A stretch of 64,000 bases of DNA from NCBI GenBank assembly GCA_963921425.1, contig OY992834.1, forward strand, positions 24,503,923 to 24,567,922. The letters are read 5' to 3'. Below are positions 1-11,541 of the stretch, piece by piece. Within the stretch, counting starts at the first letter, position 1. Every line of letters starts with the position of its first letter. Both the position numbers and the translations under genes were made by a program. This DNA is from Dryas octopetala. Its lineage: Eukaryota > Streptophyta > Magnoliopsida > Rosales > Rosaceae. Under the pieces are notes generated by a model that had not been told where the DNA came from, searched no databases, and saw nothing but the letters and a program-made list of their open reading frames with translations.

Positions 1-1483
1 ATCAGTACATCAAAACATTTTCCCTCATCCAAATGCTGTCCCAGACAGTTTGTTGCAAGTCATCCATACAAAAGCAGCAAGTTCTGACATATAATGCATC
101 AAAACCTCAACTATTCAGTCGCCTTTACATGTGATCTTAGAGAAATAACTATCCACTAGAGTGTTCGGGGTCAGGTCTCAGGTCTTGGGTTTGGGGTGGG
201 GGTCCTCTTTCAACCAATTCAACTGTATCGGCTCGGGATGTAAAGAAAAACGAACCCATGGGCCCCTGCAAACCCAAACTGACCCGAACTTTGAAATGGT
301 TGGGTTCATACATTCCAGATACCATTTTACTCACATAAAAAAATTTGGAAAAAAAAAAAATAATACATAGCAACAAGGCAGAGATTTTAAGGAAACCATC
401 CCCAATTAAAATGTGCAGCAGGGAAAAAAAATGATTAAAAAGTAAAAAATATAAAACAATTCAAAGTCCTCTAACACAAACAAGAAGAATTTGAAACTTC
501 AAATTACTCAAAACAGTGGAGATGTTCAGGAGGGGAGAAAAGACACAAAAACCCTCAAATCCGATCTTTGTATTACAGAAAATAATTGGCAGAAATTTCA
601 ATATGGAAAATGGTTCTCTGCCCTAAAGGAGGCCCAAATCCGACATCTAGCTTCAACAAATATAAAAGAATAACGATAAGCAATTTTTTCCTTTTTAATG
701 AAATCCCTAAAAGACACCAAATCCAAGCTTTATTCTTCAATTTTTATTTTCTTAAAGCAGCAACCATTAGAAAAGTGATACTTTGAGGACATAATCCCAA
801 TTGATCCAAGCATTTAATTGATTAAAAAAAAAACAGAAACATAATTTAATTAAATGAAAACCAATTTAAAACCCCAAATCCAAATGGATCTTAGACAAAT
901 AAATCTTCAAAGTTTGAAACCCAAAAATTCAGGAAGCTTCCAAAACAGTGACTGATTGTGGGAGAGATTTAGGTTTAGAAGTGCTCTCCACCCGGCTCTC
1001 AAGTCAAGGAAGATCCCCAATATTGGGGCATTCCATTGAGTGAGGTTGATTCAGGGTTGGTTCTAATCATCAATAATCTGAAACCAGACCAAGTTAATTG
1101 ACTTAATATTAATGCAGGAGCCAAGAAGTTCAAAGTATTTTAAATCAGTCCATCCAAGTTCCAAGCACCACATGAAGAGTCTTTTTTCATTTAATGAATG
1201 CAATTTACACATGAAGAGTCTCTTTATGTCACCTGTTCAAGGCATAAAGTGTTATGAGTTATTTTAAATTACAACATCAGTTCATTGCTAGATGGAAACC
1301 TATCACACGGCAGATTCTGACATTCTTTAGAAGCGTTAGAACATAACTTATATAAAAGCCAATATTAGATGGAGCATTTGAAAACAATGTGTGACTTCAA
1401 TTCTAGTCTAGTTCTATTCTCACCCTTTACTTTCAGAGCAGCATATGCATATATAATAAAGGTTAAAGAAGCATAAGCACAGA
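1..1483. other. Non-coding stretch downstream of the FolD remnant
   Basis: AT-rich sequence with no convincing coding exon on either strand. It lies 3' of the minus-strand FolD remnant, so it may be an intron or flank of that copy. I looked for the expected next FolD exon (dinucleotide-binding part) and did not find it here. Positions about 170-300 are locally GC-richer with GGGTT/AACCC-type words, of the kind seen inside some hAT MITEs, but no terminal repeats were found. Confidence 0.5.
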
Positions 1484-1495
1484 TTAAGAAATTAC

Positions 1496-2197
1496 TTGTG
1501 GTAGAGGAAGTTGCACGAGAAAACCATGAACAGAGGGGTCCGCATCAAAATTTGACAAGGTGCTAAGAAGTTGATCTTTTGTACAATGATCAGGCAGCTG
1601 AGCAACCATTGACTTGATTCCAACTTCTTTACAAGCCATTATCTTTTTACGGACATAACTTTGAGAGTCCCTTCTCTGACCCACTATAATTACATTATTA
1701 CAGCAAACCCAGGCATCACTCCAATGCACTCTTTCATTCTCCTCACCTCACTACCTATTCTTGACCTCATTTCATCCGCAAGAGACTTCCCATCAATAAC
1801 AGCAGCAGTCTGCTCGTTGGGGGTGGGATAAAAAACGAACCATAAACACAATTGTAACACAAATCATATTGTCTAACGTGGGTTTTCTGCACATCAGCAC
1901 AAACCATTTAATTAACCCAGAAAAAAAATAGAAAAACAACCCAAAACAAAACTGGGTTTTCTGCACACCAGCACATACCATTTAACTAACCCAAAAAAAT
2001 AAAAAATAAAAAATAAACCATAATAACATTTTATAAGCAGAAAAACAGTACAAGGAAAGCCTATGAATCGCAAGAAAGCAAGAGATGGGTTATGCAGGCA
2101 ACTTACAGTAATTTATAGGAGAAGAGAAAACAGAATGTGAAGGGTGAGAGGGAGCCCAATCATCAGGAACATCTAAAGAGAGGAGAGGAGGAGACAT
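1496..2197 (-). pseudogene. FOLD1: FolD remnant (methylenetetrahydrofolate dehydrogenase/cyclohydrolase), two N-terminal exons, broken
   Basis: FolD interconverts 5,10-methylene-, methenyl- and 10-formyl-tetrahydrofolate. On the minus strand, 2197-2107 reads MSPPLLSLDVPDDWAPSH..., like the leader of plant mitochondrial-type FolD, and ends at a GTAAGT donor. The second exon (about 1814-1496) begins with AAVIDGKSLADEMRSRIG and continues through GVMPGFAVI, then after a frame change DSQSYVRKK, ACKEVGIKS, DPSVHGFLVQLPLPQ, and ends at a CAA/GTAATT donor. These are the substrate-site K (YVRKK) and LVQLPLP motifs of the family. The frame is broken near 1689-1704 by what looks like an imperfect 8-bp tandem duplication (GTAATAAT/GTAATTAT), which creates a stop. 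The two exons also join out of phase with the AG acceptors available; an in-phase join would need an acceptor just before ACGAGCAG (about 1817), where AG is missing. The remaining two thirds of FolD is absent from the window. The family assignment is firm; inactivity is inferred from the frameshift. Confidence 0.8.
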
Positions 2198-2199
2198 TA

Positions 2200-2782
2200 C
2201 GTTTAAGGTGTTGTTGTGATGTGCTCTGGTTCTCGACGGAATTCTGATTCTGAGCCCATTTCGTCATGACATTGCCAATCTTGCATCATTATGAATTTAT
2301 GATGATGCTGCTGCTGGTTGTGGCTGTCCGAAGCGTCCCTTTGGCTTGCCCCTTTTTGCTACTATAATATCGATGCCTTCTTCCTTTCTCCTCGACTCCT
2401 TTCTTCGCGCTTTGGCGTTAGCTGCAGGTTCACTTATCCACACAAAGCACAGGCCCAATTCTTTGTTAATGTATGTCAGGCCCAACAAACTCCCTCTTGG
2501 GCCCCACATCAATCGATGATTTTGAATGGGCTTTCAGCCCCGGTCTGTTAGTTGGTCCATCTAGCTTTTCCATTAATTACCTAAATGAATACATGTCAAA
2601 ATAGGGAAAAATAAAAACAAATTGTTGGCACCAAATCATTGTTACCAAAAGGTACCATCTACAATTGTTCTATACTTATTTACAAATAAATGTCAAAAGA
2701 GTTTTTTATTTTTTATTTTTTTTTAGAAAGCAACAACATTGCATTAAAACAACCAAAAAGACATAGAAAATAGAAAATTATG
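2200..2782. other. Upstream flank of the FolD remnant, no gene seen
   Basis: Mixed-composition sequence upstream of the FolD leader. Short open frames exist on both strands (2297-2551) but have no recognisable family and no splice support. In the leader frame a TGA lies about 70 bp upstream of the chosen ATG, so the start at 2197 is the first one available. From about 2560 the sequence is AT-rich up to the hAT target duplication. Confidence 0.4.
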
Positions 2783-2790
2783 GCAAGAAG

Positions 2791-4486
2791 CAAGGAATAA
2801 AATTTCGGATTTCGAGGAAATTTCGATGAAAATTTCGACGGAAATTTCGAAGATTTTTAAATTTCGACAAAAATTAGACGGAAATTTTGAATGAAACTTT
2901 ACCATATGTTTATTTAACATATTATTTCCTACATTGATAAAAAAACATTGAAGATACCAAATTATATGGTAGGTTTCATGTGATATGTGATGAATATAAT
3001 AACCGTTGGAGCTAAATACTGTTAAAAAAATGTTTCACTAATTAATAATTACATAAATTTTATTGAACAAATATCTCAATTGTACAATTGTTTAATTGTT
3101 TATGGACTAATTGAAGATTTTGTATAATTTATATTACATTAATATTAAGAGGGTATAATTTGTATAATTTTGTTCATACTCTATAATTTGTATAATTTGC
3201 AAAAACAAACATAATTAATAACAAATGATGTTTAATTGTTCATGGACTAATTGTATAATTTGCAAAGACATACATAATTTGTCCATACTCTATAATTTGT
3301 ATAATTTGCCAATACTCTAAATTATAATTTGTATAATTTGTCCATACAATATGGACCATACTCTATCTATATTCCATACAAGAAAAAATCATCATACTCT
3401 ACTTTTGTTCATAATTAATTTGTGATTCGGTCCACATCTAATCATGTTAGTATATTTTATTAGAAAACAAAGTACATGACAAAATGTAAAAAAATAAAAA
3501 AATTACAAGTTACTTGTAGTGGTTCAATTCGTTTTATAACAGTAGGCTTATATTAATTAAGAAAATTAATAAAATACTTATACAACGTTTTTTGTACTGA
3601 TTAATATATTACTAATCTCTATTCATAGGTAATTTGATATATGAATCGTTACATCTCCAAAATAACTCTCGGATTTATTCTTCTGTGGAAGACAGATTCA
3701 TAGCATAATTTCTATTTGGATATGCCATTTTTTTAGAATATGCCATTTTATGTTAGCTTAGTTATGTGCATATAACTTAACACTGATTTGGGAAGTTTCA
3801 GAAAAAATGAAATTAAACAAAATATAAAAACATATGAAGATCCATTTGATGGTGTGATGAATTGGAACATCTAAAAAATTGGCCTACATGCACAACACTT
3901 GTGGGGCCTACCATGAGTTTGCTGTCAACTTCTTGATATAAGATAAGCAATTTCCTTTTCTTTACTTGTTACGAACAGAACACTGTGTGATGAAATAGAT
4001 CAAACACTTTTCCTTTCTTTATGTTTTCTCTCGACTTATCTGTATTCATTTTGTTCTTCATCAGCTTCATCTTCAACATCTCAATTCTGCTATCACCTCT
4101 CTCTCTTATTCCTCTATTTTTCTCTCTCACAAGCGCTGACCACCAACCCAGCTCACCAACGCCGACCACCAGTGACCAGCCGACCCTAATCTCTTTCTCC
4201 CTCATCTGGCCCCCTGCCGCCGAAAACCCAGCCCCTCCTCTCTTCCTCCTTCCATGGCCTCAGTTCCTCCCAAAACCCAGTCCTTCTCTTTCTCCCTCGA
4301 TCTGCCAAAACCCATAAACTTCCCAGAAATCCCACCCGCCGAAAATTTTGCCGAAATTTCGTGAATTTCGGCAAAAATATTGAAATTTCGGCGAAATTGA
4401 CGAAATCTTAACGAATTTTTGTTGGTTGTGTATTAAAATTTCAGGACCTCAACAAAAGGAAAATTTCAGCAAAATTTCACTCCTTG
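2791..4486 (-). mobile_element. Non-autonomous hAT element with 8-bp target duplication
   Basis: The left end begins CAAGGAATAAAATTTCGG and the right end read inward begins CAAGGAGTGAAATTTTG, so the termini form an imperfect inverted repeat. The element is flanked on both sides by GCAAGAAG (2783-2790 and 4487-4494), the 8-bp duplication expected of hAT. Both subterminal regions are packed with GAAATTTCG-type words. Its left arm (about 2840-3066) matches the inverted 3' arm of the large hAT composite (about 29945-30180) over roughly 190 bp, and its right arm resembles the composite's left end at 6440. It is therefore a deletion derivative of the same family in opposite orientation. It has no transposase. 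Positions 4020-4320 are a CT- and C-rich patch like the one after the left end of the composite. Confidence 0.85.
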
Positions 4487-4494
4487 GCAAGAAG

Positions 4495-4780
4495 TCTTAC
4501 AAAAATAGGGCCAAAAAGCTAAACGTTTACAACAGAATAAGAGCTCGATCTCGTAACGTCAGCATCGAGCAGACACTACAGCCTTCAAACGAAGCCAGCA
4601 AGACACCGTAGAAATTAGCGAACTAGTCACGTTTGGGTCCACAATCCAACCAACATCACTAAATCGAGTATGACAGTAGACTAAGGTGGCGGATCGGGCA
4701 GTAGTAACCGGTAAGACCAGTACCGGCAAGCAGAATGACATCCCTACACCATGTGACAAGAACCAAAGCCAAACTAGAAG
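4495..4780. other. Spacer between hAT element and LTR-like block
   Basis: No coding or structural signal beyond ordinary mixed sequence. It separates the target duplication of the hAT element from an LTR-like block. Confidence 0.3.
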
Positions 4781-5591
4781 TGTAAACACAATTTTCTTGC
4801 AAATTAAATAAGACAAGAAAAAGTGTACCAAATATTTGATATTTGTATTTATGATTTTGGGAGTTACAATCTCTGTGTGTGTATTCTTTACAAGAATATT
4901 CCTCTGATTCGATCTCCAAAGTTGTGCTTGATCTAAGGGTGATGAACATTTGTTCTTAAATCGAACAGTTGAATCTTCAAGTCTTCTTGAACGGTTGAAA
5001 TTTGATCAAGGGCCATTGAGGCTTGATCTTGATTAATCTTTGACCATGAGGTGTGTCACGTGGTAATGGTTCTTTAGCTTTCGTGGTGAAAGAATCGGCA
5101 CATGTGTATTGTGCTTGTTGATTCTTGACGAGCTTGATGAAGAACTTTGAGTCTATGAGTGTTTAGGTGTTTGTCTTTTGGTCAGAGAGTTTGTCTGAGT
5201 TTTTGCCAAAAGTCTGGAGTCCTTCTTCTGAACTAGAAGCATGTCATTGATCGAGAAGATTTGGCCAATCAATGCCATTAATTTAGGCAATTAACTAATT
5301 AAGGACAATTTATTCCTTAATTTAGAATTTGACTTTATTTGATTGATGGGCTTCCCAGATGTCGACACATGTCATCTTTGGTAGCCCGCTTTACTTTGAT
5401 GAGTCACGTACCACGTATCCTTGTGTGGGACCCACAACTTCCACTGTCCTCTTTGACTGGTCAAATGGTCAAACTCTGAACTACTGACCTTAACCAACTT
5501 CTTAGTGATTTTTGTATCACTAAAATTTTCTTGTCTACAGGAAGAAAGAGCTCCAAAGAGCACCTAAGAGTCGCTAAAGTAGGATCTAACA
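4781..5591 (-). mobile_element. LTR-like block, probably minus-oriented solo LTR
   Basis: Read on the minus strand the block runs from TGTTAGATCCTAC to TTGTGTTTACA, that is TG...CA ends. It contains text typical of plant LTRs: repeated short motifs around TCAAGATCAAGC and a run ending in serial TTGTAA/TTACA words before the 3' end. The flanking five bases (AGAAG left, CTGCA right) do not match and no primer-binding site follows, so the borders are uncertain. It could also be a partial LTR. No coding capacity. Confidence 0.4.
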
Positions 5592-6431
5592 CTGCACAAC
5601 GCGTAGATCACGCACAACGCTACGGACAAATCAAACCAGAGTGATCGGAAAAGCTCTCCTGTTTTGAGATGAAAAAACTCTCACATGAAGAGATGAAAAA
5701 ACTCTCACAAAGAGGGAGGAGAGTATATCAAGAGAAGGGAGAGGCGGGGGTAGGAGCCAGGAGCCAGGAGCCACCACCCCCACCCTTAGAAATACTTGGC
5801 TGAGAGAGATAGGATTGAGGAGAAAGAAGAGAGCGTTTGGGGGTGGCAGCTAGGGGTCCATAATAAATTACTATACTTTTTTTTTTTGCCACTATAAATT
5901 ACTATACTTAACTACTCATTAATGTCAAAAGAGTATTAAACTATTAATAAATTCACACAACTGACTTCCCAATGATATATAATTGGCTACTCCTAAGTCC
6001 TAACCAACAATATATGTAAGAAGAGATAATGCTATGTTTCAAATCATAATTAGCTTAGTTTACGTCCAATTGTCCTATAAGCGCATAAAGTTGATGTATT
6101 GGTTGCAAAATGGGAAAAAGAAGAATCGATAAGATTTAAATTTGAAATGCCAAGTTAAGCTTAGAATTTTGCAGCAATTGCACCACTGATTGACTTATCA
6201 TATATCCTAAGGAAAAATTATAGAAGCATAATGCTAAACTAATATTCTCAGTAAGACCACAAACACATGTATAATACCAACTCAGCTTCACAAATATAGG
6301 ATTCAATTCTTTAAACATTATGCATGGATAAGAATTGTCTAACTAGCAACAAATGTACCAACAAGTATTCACATAATAGTTTAGCATAAAAACTTACAAT
6401 GATTTATTTGGATCAAATTTAATGACCCTTA
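5592..6431. other. Intergenic, with a short direct repeat
   Basis: No gene found. Positions about 5667-5710 hold a short tandem of GATGAAAAAACTCTCAC. The rest is AT-rich sequence running up to the left terminus of the hAT composite. Confidence 0.4.
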
Positions 6432-7218
6432 CTAGTAATCAAGGAGTAAAATTTTGTTTTTTAGGGGTATGAAAATTTTAACATGTATTTGTCAATATTT
6501 CGTAAATATTTTGCCAAAATTTATGAAATTTTGAACACGCTCCACACGTTTTTGTTAAAATTAGAGAAATTTCGCTCACTTCACTCTAGCCTCATTTTTC
6601 TTTCTCAGTTCTCTCTCTGTCTTCTCTCTCTTTTCTCTGTCTTCTCCCCCTGCCTCCTCCCCCTATGCGCACCCAGCTCGGGTCAGGAACACCGAAATCC
6701 ACCACCGGCGTGACCCCCAACCGCCAGCCGTCCTCCCCCAAGACTACCTCTTCCCCCTGTGTGGGCGCACCCAGCTCGCCGATTCCGACCACCTTCGACC
6801 TTCGAACGCCAAAATTTTTGGTGGGTTTTTCTCCGCTCAACATGGGCTTTAATTCCCCTAATATTTGGTTGTCCAATTTGGAGTATTTATGAAATTGAAA
6901 TTTTAGGGTTAATTAATTGAGTACTTTTGGAATTGATTGTATGATTTTGGGTTGATTTTTATTTGTATGATTTTGAGTTGATCTTGATTTGTATAATTTT
7001 GGGTTGATTTTGAATCTTTTATTGTATAATTTTGGAATTGATTGTATGATTTTAGGTTGACTTTGATTTGTATGATTTGTATAATTTGTATGATATGAAA
7101 TTAGTAATATGATGATATGGAATATGGAATTGTTGATATGATGATATGGAATATAGAATTGGTGATATGATGGTATGAAATATGGAATTTGTGTATGTCT
7201 TTTTGTTATTAGGATTCA

Positions 7219-7890
7219 ATGTCTAGCGGAAGGAGATCACATGATCCAACTTGGGAGCATACAGAACCACTACCGGGTAGTAAACAAGCTTCAATATGCA
7301 AATATTGTGGCCTTGTAATGAAGAGTGCTAGAGTGACACGACTGAAATACCACCTTAGTGGTATGGATCTTGGAAGCAATGTGCAACGATGCAATAGTGT
7401 CCCACCATAAATGAAACAATTCATCATTGCAGGGATGCAACATAAACAACACCAGAAGAGCAAAAAAATACAACGGATGGAAGAGGTCCGGGAAGAGCTT
7501 CGAGGACAAGGTCACATTGATTTGAGTGACGATGAAGAGTGCTAGAGTGACACGACTGAAATACCACCTTAGTAGTATGGATCTTGGAAGCAATGTGCAA
7601 CGATGCAATAGTGTCCCAGCATAAATGAAACAATTCATCATTGCAGGGTTGCAACATAAACAATACCATAAGAGCAAAAAATTACAGCGGATAGAAGAGG
7701 TCTGGGAAGAGCTTCGAGGACAAGGTCACATTGATTTGAGTGACAATGTTGATGATGATAATGAAGATCATAATGATGATATAGGGCCTCAGGAGTGAAG
7801 AGATTTTCAAGCTGCACTTCGAGCCTCTAGAGCAGTAGAATAGGAGAAGGAACACTTACATAAAGTCTCAAATAGAGGATAAGGTTCTGG
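7219..7890 (+). pseudogene. hAT transposase N-terminal part with BED zinc finger
   Basis: The frame opens MSSGRRSHDPTWEHTEPL and contains CKYCG, then VTRLKYHLSG, which is the Cys-x2-Cys and distal His arrangement of BED fingers in plant hAT transposases. It stops after NSVPP at 7408-7410. In the same frame it continues as a charged linker (MEEVREELRGQGHIDLSDDE) typical of the segment after the BED domain. A 213-bp segment (7321-7533) is repeated in tandem at 7534-7746, so half of the finger and the linker occur twice. Further stops follow before the solo LTR insertion at 7892. A non-functional remnant. Confidence 0.8.
7321..7746 (+). repeat. 213-bp tandem duplication inside the BED region
   Basis: Copies at 7321-7533 and 7534-7746 begin AAGAGTGCTAGAGTGACAC and are nearly identical. 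The period, 213 bp, is 71 codons, so the duplication keeps frame. The copies differ by a few substitutions (for example AGTGGTATGG versus AGTAGTATGG). Confidence 0.9.
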
Positions 7891-10067
7891 GTGTAACGAC
7901 CCGACCCAAATTTCACTAGAAATTTGAATTTTTATTTAATTTTGGTTTTACAAGGCTTTAAAGGAAGTTTAATTGTAAGACCCCGTATTTTCCAAATTTT
8001 AGTTTTGAAAAATATTTTAAATATCTTGGGAATTTGTGTGAGAAATAAAATGTTTTGGATTAAATTTATTTTATCTTATTTTGTTTTTAGATTAGTTTGA
8101 CCCAAAGGTTGACTTTTGATTTAATGGACATTTGACTTTGATTCTTGGCATGGTTGGGTAGTGCTCGGCTCTACGAACGTATAGGTGTGAACGGTTCGTC
8201 GATCGAAACTACGGTTTGAGAGATACGAGCAATTGAAGCTAGGGGCATTTTAGTCTTTTTAAAGCCTAAGTTTTTTTTTTTAATAAAACTCACATTAGAA
8301 GGTTCTAGGCCTCTCTCTCTCTCTCTCCTCAACCTACACCCCAGCAAAATTTTTCATTTTTTCTCTCTTTCCGGAGAGTTCTCTCTCTCCGCGAGCTCAC
8401 TCTCTCCCCTCTCTCCTCTCTCTCACAGGGCCAGCTCCGGCCACTGTCTCAGCGACCAGAGGCCGGCAATGGGTCTCTCTCATCGTCGCCGACCCCACAA
8501 AAACATCAGTTTTTTTTTGTCTCTCTCTCTGTGTGACTCCCTCTTCTCCCTCCTCCACTTCGCGCAACCAACCCAGCCAGCCCCTCCAATTCCAACCACC
8601 ACCCGACTAGCCCAGGCCACCGGCGAGCCCTTCTCGCCGGCGTCGACCCCCCCAGCAACGTCCTCCTCGCAGCCCAGCCCCCATTCGCTCTAGAATAAGG
8701 CCAGAGGAAGCCCCGCCTGCTGCAATGCTCGCCGGATTTCGGTCATCTCCAGTCGCCAATCACTGCTATTTATGGTGGGTTTTGTTTTCTCTCCTACTGG
8801 GTTTTCATTCCCTTATGTATTTGGTTGTTAAAAACTAGAAATTTGAAACTTGAAATTTGGGGGTTTAAGGCCTTTTCGGGTGTGCTTTGAAATTTGGTTT
8901 TGGAGATAGTTCTTTGTTAATTGTTAGACAATTTCCACCCCTTAGAAGAGCTAATTGATGTTTAGAATCAGAAATTGAGAGTAATTTGGAGGATTTTTGA
9001 ATTATGGTTTAGGATTCACTATTGTGAGTGGCGACGGCGGTGGTTCCGACCACTCAGCCGTCAATCCTTTAGGATGACACGAAATCAAGACTCACATTAA
9101 GTCGGTTGTTGGTTTTGGACTGTTGGGTGTTATCCAAATTGAAGAAACTTCAATTTTTGATGTTAATTGGATACTTTTTGGTTAACGAAACGACTTCCGA
9201 ACGAACTTCGGCCGTGGTGTCCTATGCATGAAGCTTTATTTGAGTAGAGTTGATGGATTAAAAGTTTGGTGTGTTGTGATGGTTCTGAGCCGGGAAGAAT
9301 ATATACTGGATTTGGGTTTATGGGCTTTAAGAGAAAGTTGATTTTTTTACCGTTGAAATAGGAGGTTGAACGAAATACCTAGCTGTATGCACACACACAT
9401 TGTAATTGGTCGTTGAAGTCGAGACTAATGATATTATTTATTGTTTATCATATAGGTGAGACGACTGTGGGCCTAGATGATCCGGCGGGGGATCAAAGCT
9501 AGGAATTTTCACAGTGAGTGGACTTTATTTTACGAACGTTTTTTTAAAATTCATGTTTACTCATTTTGGTTATTGAGTTGATTGAGATATAATAGAAGTT
9601 GAATTAGACTTTTATCTTGTAAGAGTTTTTCTTAAATTATGATTTTATTTATGTATTTTTTGAGTTTTTTTTTAAAAATAGTGATGGTGAATTAGATACC
9701 ATTTTATGAACCTATATATATATCTTGCGAATTTTCAATGGGTTGAATTACATTTCTTGCTTTGGGTTCGATTTGAGTTGCAAGATTTTTAAAATTTATT
9801 GGGCAATAGTGTTTTATATATATAGAATGTCAGGTTTGTATTCAAATGTAATTTCATGGAAAGGCCTAAATCTATTTGTTTTTACGGATTAGTTCTAGCT
9901 CACAAAAATTTTATGGACTTATAAGGTATTTTTATTCTTGAGATATGTTTGAAATGAGGTGATCTCGAATTGTTAGACAATCTTGTTTGGGCGCAAACGT
10001 TTGTTAAAAAATGAGCAGTTTTTTTTTAAACCGTCCTATTAGTACTCTATCTTAACAGGTATAAATT

Positions 10068-10205
10068 GCTCTGCACTCGCCTAAAGATGATTCGGCGGTG
10101 TATGACCAGCATTACATATTCGCTCTGCACTTGCATAGTCGGCAGTGTATGACCAGCATAGTATATTGCTCTGCACTTGCCTAGTCGGCAGTGTATGACC
10201 AACAT
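10068..10205 (+). repeat. Short minisatellite in LTR, about three units
   Basis: Units begin GCTCTGCACTCGCCTA or GCTCTGCACTTGC at 10068, 10122 and 10168, and each includes GTGTATGACCAGCAT. They are diverged, shorter versions of the 57-bp units in the LTR at 13552-16245, and sit in the same slot between CTTAACAGGTA and CCCGGGTACTAGT. Confidence 0.8.
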
Positions 10206-10356
10206 TATAAGCTTTGCGTGCAAGTATAACCAACAGTTCCCCGGGTACTAGTACGATGTGATTTTATGCAATCCTTGAGATCTTACCTTGATTGGGTTTT
10301 AAATTATAAGATTTAATTATTCGACTATTAGTGTTCTTATTTGAGGTTTTAATTAA

Positions 10357-10904
10357 GAGAAAATTATAAATTTGATCAACTTATTTTATACCTAGTTCAA
10401 TTTTGGTCCACGATCTTTTTTAAGTTCTGTTTTGGTCCACTAATTGTTTCATTTGTTCAATAAAGGTTCATATTTGTGACTTTAAATCCTTTGGGTTGTG
10501 TTTTCTTCAATTATAATTAAAGTATAAGTTATATTTCATCATTTTTTAGTTATAAAAACAAATTTGGAGTATTATAATCTAAGAGAATTGAGATTGGGTG
10601 AAGTTTGAAAAATTGGCAGTTTCGGGTACCCTACCTTGGGGTCAATTATCTTGAGTTTTAGAACTCCAATTTGAATGATCTTTATATGGTTGTAAAGAAG
10701 AAATGCATAACTTTAAAACAAGTATATGTTTGCTGAATTTGGGTGAGATTTGATAGGGTAAAAGGCAGGCCAAATTTGAGAAAACAAATCTGGACCTTTA
10801 TTGAATAAGTGGAACAATTAGTAGACCAAAACAGAACTTAAAAAAGATTGTGGACTAAAATTGAACTAGGTATAAAATAACTGGACTAAATCTGTAATTT
10901 CCTC
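10357..10904. mobile_element. Foldback MITE inside the LTR
   Basis: The left end GAGAAAATTATAAATTTGATC and the inverted right end GAGGAAATTACAGATTTAGTC pair. The arms continue inward over about 120 bp (CTAGTTCAATTTTGGTCCA left; its complement near 10850). The centre (about 10610-10790) holds a segment also found in the foldback element at 27681-28282 (GATCTTTATATGGTTGTAAA). Non-coding. Confidence 0.65.
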
Positions 10905-11541
10905 TTTAATTAATATTTATATCTAACATATTTTGTGGGATATTTTGAAGTCTCTAGTATACTTGAGTTATTTAAATCTATGTGTTTGAAGGCTTCATGA
11001 TGTTTTCAAAAAGGTTTGTAAATTGGTTTTAAAATTGGGAGATTTCAAAACCAAGTCTGATTTTAAGGAAAAAGGGTTTTAAGTATGGAAATAAGTTTGC
11101 GAAGAGTTTTACACTATTAAATTAGTTTATGTCCACTCATTGAGTTTCCTCTCAAGTTTTGTTATTTTTTTGTTTTAAATTTTCCCTCAGGTAGGAGCGG
11201 TCAAACCAAGAGGAACGTCGAGGCATTTTTAAAATGTTTGAGGACCTTGTAGGCTAGAGTTCCCTTTTATTTTTATTTGTATAAAAATTTAGAATGACTC
11301 TAATAACTTATGAAAATTAATTGTATCTATCTTTGGACGGGTCAGATACCCATATTTGCTTTGTGGTAGAGGTGGCTGAAAGAAATAGAAGTGTTTTTTT
11401 GCAGGTTTTATAAGTATGGGCCAGTTAATCCAATTTCAGGGGAGGTTATGTCGAATTTTCGGTAGGATTTCCCTTGAATTTGAATCCCACAGGATCACTC
11501 CGGGTTTCGAGATGAGATCGGGGGACGGTCGTGTCACTGGG

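Larger units (their letters stand above)
7892..11536 (+). mobile_element. Solo LTR of a Ty3/gypsy-type element, 3645 bp, target duplication CTGGG
   Basis: It starts TGTAACGACCCGACCC and ends GACGGTCGTGTCA. CTGGG occurs immediately before (7887-7891) and after (11537-11541), an exact 5-bp target duplication. Removing the insert and one duplication joins the hAT frame as GSGSSSGARIRRGSS, which confirms the borders. The architecture is shared with the other solo LTRs here: a TTGGGTC..AAAGTTGACTTT zone, a CT-rich tract (8313-8420), a GC-rich leader-like stretch (8430-8760), a second AT-rich zone, a minisatellite (10068-10205), and a GTAGAGGTGGC motif near the 3' end. It carries a foldback insertion at 10357-10904. 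No internal region, primer site or second LTR is present, so it is a recombinational remnant. The gypsy call rests on relatives in the window that have a polypurine tract and a pol tail. Confidence 0.9.

Noticed and set aside
7291-7677. Minus-strand open frames of 81-128 codons
   Set aside because: Antisense of the duplicated BED region; repeated only because the DNA is duplicated.
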